A stretch of 19,462 bases of DNA from CAYVHB01 sp964450865. Its GTDB lineage: Bacteria > Bacillota > Clostridia > Saccharofermentanales > UBA5734. The stretch's first letter is position 1. Each line of letters begins with the position of its first letter. The notes under the pieces were generated by a model. The model was not told the DNA's origin and searched no databases. It worked only from the letters and a program-made list of their open reading frames with translations. A program made the position numbers and the translations under genes. This document shows positions 1 to 9,290 of this stretch, piece by piece. The stretch covers positions 1 to 19,462 of the forward strand of contig CAYVHB010000045.1 of the NCBI GenBank assembly GCA_964450865.1, written 5' to 3'.

Positions 1-900
1 TGCGCAAACTACTTTTCCTTGATGTAGATTTTCACCCCTTCTTACCCAATCGTTTAGCACTGCATCCTGTAAAAGTTCTTGAATCTTATTGGCAGATCCA
101 ATTTTCTGGGCTAGTAAAGATGTGGCGCGTTCACAGTAATTTGAAAATTCAAAATTTGGAGAACTCAATGGTTCAATTTTAGTTTTTGCCTGTTCTAGAA
201 TTAATCTTTCGTATTCACTTTTACTTTCTGGCGAGAGATTACAATATGATGAGGCAGATATTATTTGTATTTCGGATTTTAATTTTGTAATATTATAATT
301 GATATCACCATATCTATTATGATTCTGTTTTATACTATTCGCTCCACGAGTAGCCTTGTTCGATAGTTTATTCTCTAAATCATTTTGAGTAGAAATATAG
401 TCTGAATTAGCTTTAGCTGCAGCATTTGTCGCATTTTTCAAAGCTTTATTCAATCCGGTTTCTTTAAATTCAATCTTAGAGCCAATTTCGGTTTCAATCG
501 CTTCTATATCTTTCTCAATTTCAGCATTATCTGCCCCTAGTATCGCAAACGGAGCAATCGCGCTATCTGGATCAATTAGGAAACGCAGGTTAGTACGAAC
601 AAAGTCTTCGTTTAATACACGAATATTAGGAATACTCGAAGATAAACAATTATGTGTTATGCATGAGCCAGTATCGGTTACAACTTCAAACATTGGGTTG
701 TCATATTTATCAGGAAGTTGATTTGTTTCCATAGCTCTGAGAATTCTTGATAAAGTAGTCTTTCCTGAATAGTTTCGTCCATAGAATATATTGATTTTTG
801 AAAAAGATGACGGAATACCGTTATTGTCTTTCACACATCTATCCCATACAAAATTATCAAACACAGCAAAATTAGTAATAGTCTTGATTTTCGTAATCAT
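1..900 (-). CDS. AAA_13-type ATPase with coiled coil, RloC/PrrC-like (5' 300 codons; continues past the left edge)
   Basis: An open frame of 300 codons runs from ATG at 900 to base 1 with no stop. Seen: Walker A GRNYSGKTTLSR at residues 41-52, then IRVLNEDFVRTNLRF (93-107), the block that follows the P-loop in AAA_13 proteins, then a Lys/Glu/Asn-rich stretch (about 125-290) likely to be coiled coil. The last residues, WVRRGENLHQGKVVCA, approach what in this family is usually a CxxC zinc hook; only the first Cys (299) is inside the window. AAA_13 includes the anticodon nucleases RloC and PrrC, which cut tRNA when a phage disables a linked restriction system. The ATG has GGAGAG five bases upstream and lies 35 bases after brxL, so it may be read with BREX; a weak private promoter (TTGGAT-17-TATATT, 943-915) is also possible. 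The gene is much more AT-rich than brxL. The nuclease part would lie outside the window, so activity is inferred. Confidence 0.8.
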   Translation of the reverse strand, partial: MITKIKTITNFAVFDNFVWDRCVKDNNGIPSSFSKINIFYGRNYSGKTTLSRILRAMETNQLPDKYDNPMFEVVTDTGSCITHNCLSSSIPNIRVLNEDFVRTNLRFLIDPDSAIAPFAILGADNAEIEKDIEAIETEIGSKIEFKETGLNKALKNATNAAAKANSDYISTQNDLENKLSNKATRGANSIKQNHNRYGDINYNITKLKSEIQIISASSYCNLSPESKSEYERLILEQAKTKIEPLSSPNFEFSNYCERATSLLAQKIGSANKIQELLQDAVLNDWVRRGENLHQGKVVCA

Positions 901-935
901 AATTACTCTCCATGAATATATTGCTTCGCAGCTTG

Positions 936-3182
936 CTATCCAATCTTCATGTAGGTCACTTCAAACGGCTTACATGGCCGTTGCTGCTGCAACCGATTAC
1001 TAAAAGACAACGCATCATTGATATCACCTGGCTGAAAAATATCAAGTCCGCGATCAAGCGCGATCTTCCAGCCTGTATCGGTAACGATGTGTCGCGCGTG
1101 AACGCTAGTCGGCTTTTCAAATTGCCAAGTAAACTGGATTCCAACAGACGGACAGCCATCCTGAATCTTTGTCAGATTCTCCAGCTGCTTGTCTGAGTTA
1201 AAGTCATCAACTGTCGTGATCAGATGAACCGCGACTTCATCTCCATGTGGTTTGAATTTGACAATCGTCTCGAGGAATTCCATCAAATTGCGAATTTGAT
1301 GGAAGGCTCTGATGTATGGATCCGTCAGAGTAATTTGACTGGCACCCTGTAGATAACGGCCAAACAACTTGTCATAGGTAATGTTACGTTGATTCTCCTT
1401 GATGGTCAGATGGCCCTCTTTCAGCCTAGTCTCTTGAGGCGCTGTCACCGGCGCAGGTTGAACTGTTGGCGGGGACGATGAAACTGGGGCATTTCGGCTG
1501 TTATCGTCCGAAGCCATTGCTGTTGATACAGATTTCTCACCCTGAGCTTCAGCTTGCACTGAACCAATTGGCTCTGTAATTGGCTGCCCGGCAGCTTGTT
1601 GTTTCATACTCTGGCTAACCAATGACGAATTCTCTGCCTTTTTCTCCACCGCCTGGGGAGATGGCACAGAATCAAAAATGATATCCTCACTACCTGGCTC
1701 AACCTGAGCGTGTCGGTAATAAAAATGCGGATATTCTTGCTCCTCCAATGTTGAGACGCGCTGCTTTTTGCCACTTGCAGTGACAGAGTATTCAAAGGTG
1801 ACCGGCGCAAAGGTCGTATCGATGCGCATGACCTGATCTTTCACTCGCTTACGGCCTTCGATGGCAAATTGCAGAATCTCTTCGATTTCTTCGCTTGTAG
1901 CACAATCATTTGGGAAGAGGATTTTCATCAGACCGGAGAACGTCTTGTGGATGCCATCCCGGTCACGTGTTGAAATATCGTTTGATAGCGAACAGTAATT
2001 CCGATAGCGGTTGGAAAAATCTAAGCCGCGCATCGCACGCAAAATTTCAGCCAAGTAGTCTACAACAAAGCCATAACCATCCGTGAAAAGTTCGCCACGT
2101 ATGATATCCATTTCCCAGCCGGGAACATAGAAATGAATGCGATCGAGGAAAGCAGAATCATAGTAGCGGGCAGGCAACTCATCAAATAGATTCGTGTGTT
2201 TGAGCATGTAGGGAACGGTATGCTGGGTGTTGCCCACAAAGACCATGGATGCTTCAGCCCCAAGCATTTCAATGCCGCGGGAGAAGGTTTTGTTGGCCAT
2301 ATAGTTTTTCAGAATATCGACAAGTGCGTTATCTACTTTTTTGCTCTTGCCGGCGAATTCATCAAAAGCAACACAGTCCCAATAGCCAACAAGACCGATT
2401 TTACCGGTCGAGTTGTTGACGAAAAGTTTTGGTACCGTCACTTCGCCGCCAGAAATGAGAATCCCATGCGGCGAAAACTCCGAGTAAATATGAGATTTGC
2501 CTGTGCCTTTTGGCCCAAGCTCGATCATGTTGTAGTTTCGTTCACAGAATGGGATCAAGCGGACCAACATGGTCAGTTTGCTGCGCCGGCTGAACATCGA
2601 AGGATTGAAACCAATACTTTGTATTAGCAGATCAATCCATTCATCCGTCGTGAAATTTTGGCGAGATTCCAGGTATTGCTCGAGATCGAAATGCGACAAC
2701 TGGATTGGTTTCAAAGAAGCCATGATCCAAGGCACAATCTTGTTGCTTTCCGAAGGTTGGTATTCGATTTCGGCGATGCACCAGATGCCGCTAACTAAAA
2801 GCTTCGGATGAGTCTTGATGGTCCCGGAATCAACGATGACTTTCTTGATCCCCAAGTTCGAGAACTCGGCCTCATAACAGTCGTCTTTTTCATTCAAGGT
2901 CACACTGACCTTGTCGATTACCTTATGGCGGCCTCGCTCCTTGATGGTTGACCTAACCAGCTGATTATCAGCACGATGGACATAATGTTTACCCAAGATG
3001 TCCTTGACCATCTCAATGCCGGTTTGGATCGTCGCCTCATCATTAGTCGCACAGTATTGCCCCAGCAGATATTCCAATACATAGGTTGGAACAATGGCGT
3101 TGCCCTTGACCGTTTTGACCAAGTCTTTGCGGACAACCAGACCAGAGAAGTTGGCATTGATTTTTACATTTAAGTCTTCCAT
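936..3182 (-). CDS. brxL: BREX protein BrxL, AAA+ ATPase with C-terminal MIT_C-like domain
   Basis: 748 residues, last core gene of the type 1 BREX operon. BrxL is needed for phage exclusion but not for methylation; characterised members form DNA-binding AAA+ rings with a Lon-like relationship. Seen: N-terminal region (1-200); Walker A GPKGTGKS (223-230); Walker B CVAFDEF (270-276); sensor-like FVGNT (315-319); arginine-finger-like FLDRIH (345-350); helical part with EGRKRVKDQ (442-450). A low-complexity Ser/Pro/Gln/Ala linker follows (about 494-590), then a folded domain (about 591-748) with ITLTDPYIRAFHQIRNLMEF and HARHIVTDTGWKIALDRGLDIF. From memory this domain resembles the phospholipase D-like MIT_C domain of eukaryotic MITD1. 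No Lon Ser-Lys protease dyad is evident. It starts 31 bases after the pglZ stop with AGGA upstream. Identification as BrxL is firm; the C-terminal domain assignment is from pattern memory. Confidence 0.95.
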   Translation of the reverse strand: MEDLNVKINANFSGLVVRKDLVKTVKGNAIVPTYVLEYLLGQYCATNDEATIQTGIEMVKDILGKHYVHRADNQLVRSTIKERGRHKVIDKVSVTLNEKDDCYEAEFSNLGIKKVIVDSGTIKTHPKLLVSGIWCIAEIEYQPSESNKIVPWIMASLKPIQLSHFDLEQYLESRQNFTTDEWIDLLIQSIGFNPSMFSRRSKLTMLVRLIPFCERNYNMIELGPKGTGKSHIYSEFSPHGILISGGEVTVPKLFVNNSTGKIGLVGYWDCVAFDEFAGKSKKVDNALVDILKNYMANKTFSRGIEMLGAEASMVFVGNTQHTVPYMLKHTNLFDELPARYYDSAFLDRIHFYVPGWEMDIIRGELFTDGYGFVVDYLAEILRAMRGLDFSNRYRNYCSLSNDISTRDRDGIHKTFSGLMKILFPNDCATSEEIEEILQFAIEGRKRVKDQVMRIDTTFAPVTFEYSVTASGKKQRVSTLEEQEYPHFYYRHAQVEPGSEDIIFDSVPSPQAVEKKAENSSLVSQSMKQQAAGQPITEPIGSVQAEAQGEKSVSTAMASDDNSRNAPVSSSPPTVQPAPVTAPQETRLKEGHLTIKENQRNITYDKLFGRYLQGASQITLTDPYIRAFHQIRNLMEFLETIVKFKPHGDEVAVHLITTVDDFNSDKQLENLTKIQDGCPSVGIQFTWQFEKPTSVHARHIVTDTGWKIALDRGLDIFQPGDINDALSFSNRLQQQRPCKPFEVTYMKIG

Positions 3183-3213
3183 ACCGAATCCATCCTTTCG
3201 GATTTGCTATTGC

Positions 3214-5712
3214 TTAAAAGTCTGAGGTGAAGGATCTGCGCAAGGTGTAGCGAACGGACTTGTATTCCTTATAGGAGTTTGTGTTTTCATATTTCTCTTC
3301 AAGTTTGAGAACGACCTCTTTGCCATTGAATGCATCTGACTTGCGCGACAAGATAAATCGGACGGGGAATTCTCGTTCGCGGGGGTTATCAGATGTACGG
3401 TCGAAGGTTATCTCATGGCTGTCTGAAAGTAGTTCGCCGCTTTCTGAATAGATTCCAGCACGCAGACGACGTTGCTGCAGCTTATCGGTTACAGCATCCA
3501 TCTGATAAAGTGTGACCGACAATTGACCTGAGGTAATAGCATTGCTGCCGGTACGCAAGATTTCAACGTCAACCTGGCCAATATCGCTGGAACGCTTTTT
3601 GTTAACTTCAATGACGGGAATGACAACTTCCTGGAGGGAAGCGCCACCATGAACAAAACGCATACCGGATCCACTGAGCCGCAGACGGTTGATGGACTTA
3701 GGGATCTGGATTTGAACGTCTCCTGCAAGACCGACCTGTTCTGCATCCCGTTTCATCAAACTGCTTGAGTCAAATAATCCTTTACCTACGACAAACCTTC
3801 GATTCCGTTGCAGAATCTGCGTACCTTTGGCATCTTCACCAGTAAAATCGCTATCTTCCTCAAGGCTATTCTGATAGATAAAGCCATGATCGGCGGTGAT
3901 GATGAGGTTGGTGAAGTTGGCGCTGGTCAGCTTTTTGATCAGGCTGATCAGATCATCGAGTGTATCTTCAACCGCTTCAAATACGCGATTTTCAGATTCC
4001 ATTTTATCTCCGACAGAATCGATTCGGTTATGGTAGATGTAAACAAGGTTGTTATCACGGAAAAGCGCTCGCGCTTCATCCCGGCTGAGCGCCATAATGT
4101 CCTCAGACTTTGCCGCTTGAACCTGGCCATAGATGTTCTGCTGCAGAATCTTCAAACGATTTACTGTTCCGGCCGAATTCTGGCCGTCAACCAGGACCGT
4201 TGTACTGCCATCTTCGGCAAAACTCAATTCCTTATTGGGCAGTAATGCAGCCAGGCCAAGCTGAGTATAGCTGGGCAGCATAGATAGCATAGAATCAAGT
4301 TCGGCGTCATACCGGTCCTCTTGCTTTATCCTGCTCAGAAGTTCTTCACCAACTTCGTAGCGCAAAGCATCGGAAATGATCACGCAGACTTTCTTGTCCT
4401 TGCTTAGGTACGGTGTACATACGCGACGATCGAAAAACCATCGTTGGAGGGTAATGGGGCTTGCATCCCAGCGTGAAGCTTTCTCGATGATATCTTGCCA
4501 GCGGTCGTTAAGCTTCATCAAATAGTTGTTGGTGTAATGCTTTTCGACCTGCTCGGACAGGTGATAGAGTATAGTTTGATTTTCAGCCTGGCGAGTGTGA
4601 TAAATATATTTTCGATAATATTGGTCGATTCTAAACCAGGTGCTTGCATAGCTTTCAATGCCTTGCCGCATGGTTGTAATCATCAGGTCGACGTCGCTCA
4701 GCTGCTGGAAGAACTTAGCTGCGTTATCGACTGTTTCATACAAATGCAGATATTCTTCATACCAAAACAGATCACGGCGGCAGCTAATGAATCCAGCAAC
4801 CGAATTATTCTGAATCGTCCGATTAGCAACTGCATGGACCAGGTCACTGATTATTTTCTGGTCGATCAGGCGGAAATAATCAAGCTCGATGACCGATCGG
4901 AAATCTGTCTTGCTTAGATCAGCTTCAATATTTAAAACTACCGCCAGTTCATCGGATAGTTGACGGAAACTGGTCGAAAATTTCTTGCTATCCTTCCAGC
5001 GCTTAAGAAATACTAGGGCATCAGGTTTCAGTTTGGGTTGACCGCCAACGCCCATGGAGTAACAAGCACGGAAAAGCTCAAGCGCAAAATCGCGAATACT
5101 GGGTTCGCTAAAATGGTATCCAAATTCACGCTCGAGACGGTCCCACAGGTCATCGAGCAAACTGCATTTGCTGAGCAAATTGAACTTCTCATCACGTTTT
5201 CCAGCCAACTCGTGCAACAGGTTTTCCAATATATTATCAAACAAGACATCACTACCGGTGCTGATAGCCATCAGCTTTAGCCGTACGATACTATGCGAGT
5301 CTTCTGAAGACAGAATCTGCTTTAGTGTCTCAAATCGCTTTTGGGATTTGAAAAATTCCTGATGCTGTTCGACGAGATCCTTAAATTCAACATGACTAAG
5401 ACCAAGCTCGGTCAACCAAATCCCGATCTGATCAGTACGGAATATTCCGTTCGACTTCTGCACGTCTAGCAGCCAATTATCAACATCTGCCGGATCTGGA
5501 CCTTCACGGTAGAGCAGAAATCGTGCTTTCGGCTCTTCGCGTAAAACGTGGAACTTAACGGCATATTCTGTATTCTTCAACTCGATCTTTATAACACCTG
5601 GTAAATCGATAGAATCGAACTGGTCGCGCAATTCGCAATTTATATCTGTCCAAAAAACGATCCGGTGTTTATCAAATAATCGGCTTAAAGCCAATGTCAA
5701 ACTATCTGACAT
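3214..5712 (-). CDS. pglZ: BREX protein PglZ (alkaline phosphatase superfamily)
   Basis: 832 residues from ATG at 5712. PglZ is a core BREX protein with an alkaline-phosphatase-like fold, required for both defence and methylation. Seen (numbering from ATG): metal-binding block KKVCVIISDALRYE (about 440-453), YIYHNRIDSVGDK (about 558-570), the second metal site ITADHGFIYQ (about 605-614), and VHGGASLQEVVIPV (about 687-700), the usual PglZ order with a long helical N-terminal half. A TTG at 5724 overlaps the pglX stop (TTGA) and would add four residues; AGGAGG sits only one base from it. ATG at 5712 is preferred, although its spacing from AGGAGG is long (13 bases). Either way translation is coupled to pglX. 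Length is typical of type 1 PglZ, and nothing is disrupted. Confidence 0.96.
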   Translation of the reverse strand: MSDSLTLALSRLFDKHRIVFWTDINCELRDQFDSIDLPGVIKIELKNTEYAVKFHVLREEPKARFLLYREGPDPADVDNWLLDVQKSNGIFRTDQIGIWLTELGLSHVEFKDLVEQHQEFFKSQKRFETLKQILSSEDSHSIVRLKLMAISTGSDVLFDNILENLLHELAGKRDEKFNLLSKCSLLDDLWDRLEREFGYHFSEPSIRDFALELFRACYSMGVGGQPKLKPDALVFLKRWKDSKKFSTSFRQLSDELAVVLNIEADLSKTDFRSVIELDYFRLIDQKIISDLVHAVANRTIQNNSVAGFISCRRDLFWYEEYLHLYETVDNAAKFFQQLSDVDLMITTMRQGIESYASTWFRIDQYYRKYIYHTRQAENQTILYHLSEQVEKHYTNNYLMKLNDRWQDIIEKASRWDASPITLQRWFFDRRVCTPYLSKDKKVCVIISDALRYEVGEELLSRIKQEDRYDAELDSMLSMLPSYTQLGLAALLPNKELSFAEDGSTTVLVDGQNSAGTVNRLKILQQNIYGQVQAAKSEDIMALSRDEARALFRDNNLVYIYHNRIDSVGDKMESENRVFEAVEDTLDDLISLIKKLTSANFTNLIITADHGFIYQNSLEEDSDFTGEDAKGTQILQRNRRFVVGKGLFDSSSLMKRDAEQVGLAGDVQIQIPKSINRLRLSGSGMRFVHGGASLQEVVIPVIEVNKKRSSDIGQVDVEILRTGSNAITSGQLSVTLYQMDAVTDKLQQRRLRAGIYSESGELLSDSHEITFDRTSDNPREREFPVRFILSRKSDAFNGKEVVLKLEEKYENTNSYKEYKSVRYTLRRSFTSDF

Positions 5713-5720
5713 GATGATAC

Positions 5721-8700
5721 TCAATCCTCCTCTGAATCCAGTCCAGGTATTTTTTTCAAGGCTAGGCCAAATTTGGGGTAATTCACTTTGACGCCATCAT
5801 CAAGGTCAATTTCCTTCTGCTCAAGAGCTAACGGATAAAGGACATCGCGCTCCCAGGCATCAAGCTCATCAAGATTTTTCTTAAGAGTCTCCCGTTCCTT
5901 GATAGCGTGCGTCTTTTCCGATTTCGACGCATTTGCACTGACTTCAATTCTGCTTAAGTATTCCATACGTGCTGAAAGTTTTACTTTTAACTCACGTAAG
6001 TACTTATTCAGAACAATGCTAGCCATGTCCGGACGATATCGATGCATATAGATTAATGCATTGAAAGTGCCCTTTGTGCTGCTGAACAGCCAATAGATCG
6101 GACGTTTCTTATATCGCTTAATATGATCATTGTAAAAGTCCTTTAGGAAGAAGCTACGGATGTCTTTACCGATTGCATCTTCAATAAATTGAAGATTTTC
6201 TGAAAAGTGAACATCTCCAAAAGTAATGCGAAGAAACTGACGGAAACGTTCAACGATGTCGTCAGCAAACCAATCACCATCCAAGATGGGGATGACATTG
6301 TCCTCATCAGCCATAAAAGTTGGTGAAGGGATCTGAGCGAGGTAATCGTCGATTGTCTCTGCTTGATTAGCCAAAATCAAACCAGGTTTGTCTAATGAAT
6401 ACCTACCGAACATGCACCCTACTGCAAAAGACATGAACTCGCGCATGGTGTCGGCAAGGAGGAGAGATTCGAGCTCAGCCTCAGTTTTATCAGGCCCATA
6501 ACGGTAGTAAGGATTTCCATTAAGCGTAATTTCATCAGCACCAATGGCGAAGTCTATCTCGTTATCAAGACCAAATGACTTTACGAAGCTTGAATTAATA
6601 TGATTTTCACAAGCTAATAGACATGCAAATTGGTCTTTCCTATATTCGGACAAATTTATATACAATTCTTTCAATAAATCATTATGCGAATTAGTACAAA
6701 CCAAATTCGGATATTTGAAATCAAAAGAAGTCTCATAGGAATCCCAATCATTTTTTACAACGTCAATAGCTGTTTTTATATGTTCAAGATCATAGTTTTC
6801 AATTGTTTCTTTAAATGGAAGATTCAAAACATGCCCTAATTTGAAATCTAATGTTGGTGAAAGCATTTTCATAAACTCAGTTGCAACCCGGCTGTTTAGA
6901 TAACCGATAATAGCTAATAACATGTTTGTGTTTGAAGAAAATCCCATTGGTCCGCTGGTGTCAAACATGAAACCTTGAGGTACAAAACGCACAGCGAAAT
7001 TTGCACTGGATATGCTTGACCATGATAATCCAGATAGAAAACCAAAATCTCCATTATAATTGTGAGACCGTATTCTTGATGTCAACGGATCAATGAATGA
7101 TTTCAAATCAATACCATCGTTGTACCAATTGACAATATATTCGAAATTGCCAGACCATTTTCTATAACTTCCGCCTTTTACATATTTGAACCAACGCTTT
7201 CCTGATTTAATTGAATCAGTATTAGAAAGCACCTTATCACCAATATTTTTTATTGACACTTCATGCCAATATCTCAAGAACTTATTGTTATCTCCGGTTG
7301 TCAATCCTTCTCTAGTATTTAAAAATTCAGCAAGTGTTCTATTTGAAGAAAATACTTGAAGAATTTTTTTTGTTGCCCAATATACAATTGGACTACCAGT
7401 TATTTGGATGAAATCGTTTGATGATGATTTAAATCTATAAGGACTCTTATTATCGATTATTGCGTTATTAAGCTGTAATATTTTTTCATCCTCAGAAGTA
7501 CCATCGACAACTCTAATATAATCTCCAGTGTAATTTTTATCGTGAAAGTTTTTGCTTATAAACGCGACTGTTGCAACAACTTCTCCTCCAATAGAATCAA
7601 ATCCCCTTGCACCAATGTGAAGCAAAGACAAAACAGTAAAGTGGTTAATAATCTGATTACGGAAATCTGAATATGTCGAACGAAACATCCAGCTCTGCAT
7701 TGTAATCATTGCTACCAAACCCTTGTCCTTTACCAATTTATGAGACCTCTCTACAAATGCCGCAAATAGGTCAAGTTTTGACTTAGGGAAATTTTCACGG
7801 ATCCATTCAGATAAACGATTATTCATGTTCCCATTTCCCATGTATGGTGGATTTGCAATTACAACATCGTACATCGAACGTAAGAATTCTACCTGCTCTA
7901 GAATCTTCAGAATCTTAACATGCGTTTGTCTGAGGAGTAGATCAGCTTCTATATTTTTCCCCTGAAGAAACAGAAGCATAGACTTGACATCGGATAGTTC
8001 AGGACAAATCAGTGAACCAAAATTATCCACTTCCTCAAACTGGTGAAGTGTGTTTTGCAATTGTATTGTAAAAAGATCCCTTCCAACGAAGCTCATGTAG
8101 GACTTCAGTTCGCCGGAATCAAACTTCACATTTTCAAGAACACAGATATTTGGCCGAACTTGTTGCCTGAAAAATTGGGTCTTTTTTGACCTTGCCCTCA
8201 TCGTCAACGCAAATGCAGCCAGTTCACCAGCACGCTCATCAATCTCGATACCATATAGATTGTTAGTTAGAATTTTAGCTGGAATATCTGATGTATCATA
8301 ACCTTCTTCTTCATAAATGACATACAGAAGATCAAAGGCATAGACCAGCATGTGACCAGATCCACAAGCTGGATCACAAATTTTTATTTCTTCAGGGCTA
8401 TTGATCTTGAGAAAGTCCTTATCTGGTGCTTCAGGTTTGATATAGTAAGCCATTTGGGCAACTAAGCTTGATTTTGGGTGGTTAAGCATCCAAAGGCGGC
8501 CAAGTGAGTTTTCAACTAAATAGCGTACAATCCAATGGGGGGTAAACAACTGAGTTGCAGCGGGAATATTCTCCGGATTTATTTTTTTGTTTTTCTTGAG
8601 ACCATCAAAAACTTCATCTTTCTTTTCAGAAATATAGAACTGATAAAGCCACCCAATAATCTCTACATCGGCGCAATCATCAAGCGTCATTGTCGATCGC

Positions 8701-9245
8701 AATTGGGCAAGAATTGACTGATCTGACAACAAATCATCTGGTATTAATAGTTCGGTATAATCAGCAATTTTCTCAAAAAGAAACGGCATTGCTTGATTCC
8801 AGTAATTACAAGTAGCGACTAGAAGCAATCGATAAGCCTCTGCTTGTGGATTTGCACTTGGAGTTCTATTACTTAACAGGTCATTAACTTTCTGTCGTGT
8901 AGATGCTGGCACTAACTCAGAATCAATATGCCCAGCTTTAGCTCCAGCGAGAATTTCAGGTTGGGACTGTCCCTCAACCGGTGATACAATGCAAATTGGA
9001 TTATAATGATTAACATCCATGAATCTCAAAGCGCTGAATCGATTGAACCAGGTATAGGCAACCCGCTCTATCACATACTCTTGGCTATGCTCTTTAATTA
9101 ACGATTCCAGGTGTGCAACAGCTACCGCGCTCTCTCGCCTCGCAAGGCTATCCGGAGCTAATGTGGCCTTCATTTTATTCGATATCTGGTCTAATAAGCT
9201 GCGTCGAGCAGTCTGTGAAAATTTTTTCAATGCGGCTGTATCCAT
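5721..9245 (-). CDS. pglX: BREX adenine-specific DNA methyltransferase PglX
   Basis: 1174 residues from ATG at 9245, which has AGGAG eight bases upstream; a GTG three codons earlier (9254) lies too close to that site. PglX methylates adenine in a short asymmetric sequence to mark host DNA, using S-adenosylmethionine. Seen: FTPHWIVRYLVENS (about 234-247), motif I DPACGSGHMLVYAFDLL (about 291-307), IEIDERAGELAAFALTMRAR (about 334-353), and catalytic motif IV NPPYMGNG (about 465-472), in the gamma-type order expected for N6-adenine enzymes. The part after motif IV up to about residue 880 is the likely target-recognition region and is clearly more AT-rich than the ends (lines at 7201 and 7321 are 27-28% G+C by hand count). 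No frameshift or inverted repeat suggesting phase variation was seen. It lies 45 bases after brxC and overlaps or abuts pglZ. Confidence 0.97.
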   Translation of the reverse strand: MDTAALKKFSQTARRSLLDQISNKMKATLAPDSLARRESAVAVAHLESLIKEHSQEYVIERVAYTWFNRFSALRFMDVNHYNPICIVSPVEGQSQPEILAGAKAGHIDSELVPASTRQKVNDLLSNRTPSANPQAEAYRLLLVATCNYWNQAMPFLFEKIADYTELLIPDDLLSDQSILAQLRSTMTLDDCADVEIIGWLYQFYISEKKDEVFDGLKKNKKINPENIPAATQLFTPHWIVRYLVENSLGRLWMLNHPKSSLVAQMAYYIKPEAPDKDFLKINSPEEIKICDPACGSGHMLVYAFDLLYVIYEEEGYDTSDIPAKILTNNLYGIEIDERAGELAAFALTMRARSKKTQFFRQQVRPNICVLENVKFDSGELKSYMSFVGRDLFTIQLQNTLHQFEEVDNFGSLICPELSDVKSMLLFLQGKNIEADLLLRQTHVKILKILEQVEFLRSMYDVVIANPPYMGNGNMNNRLSEWIRENFPKSKLDLFAAFVERSHKLVKDKGLVAMITMQSWMFRSTYSDFRNQIINHFTVLSLLHIGARGFDSIGGEVVATVAFISKNFHDKNYTGDYIRVVDGTSEDEKILQLNNAIIDNKSPYRFKSSSNDFIQITGSPIVYWATKKILQVFSSNRTLAEFLNTREGLTTGDNNKFLRYWHEVSIKNIGDKVLSNTDSIKSGKRWFKYVKGGSYRKWSGNFEYIVNWYNDGIDLKSFIDPLTSRIRSHNYNGDFGFLSGLSWSSISSANFAVRFVPQGFMFDTSGPMGFSSNTNMLLAIIGYLNSRVATEFMKMLSPTLDFKLGHVLNLPFKETIENYDLEHIKTAIDVVKNDWDSYETSFDFKYPNLVCTNSHNDLLKELYINLSEYRKDQFACLLACENHINSSFVKSFGLDNEIDFAIGADEITLNGNPYYRYGPDKTEAELESLLLADTMREFMSFAVGCMFGRYSLDKPGLILANQAETIDDYLAQIPSPTFMADEDNVIPILDGDWFADDIVERFRQFLRITFGDVHFSENLQFIEDAIGKDIRSFFLKDFYNDHIKRYKKRPIYWLFSSTKGTFNALIYMHRYRPDMASIVLNKYLRELKVKLSARMEYLSRIEVSANASKSEKTHAIKERETLKKNLDELDAWERDVLYPLALEQKEIDLDDGVKVNYPKFGLALKKIPGLDSEED

Positions 9246-9290
9246 TAGTTTCACTCCTGATTCTTAAGAAAATTCATTTTGTATTGCAGT

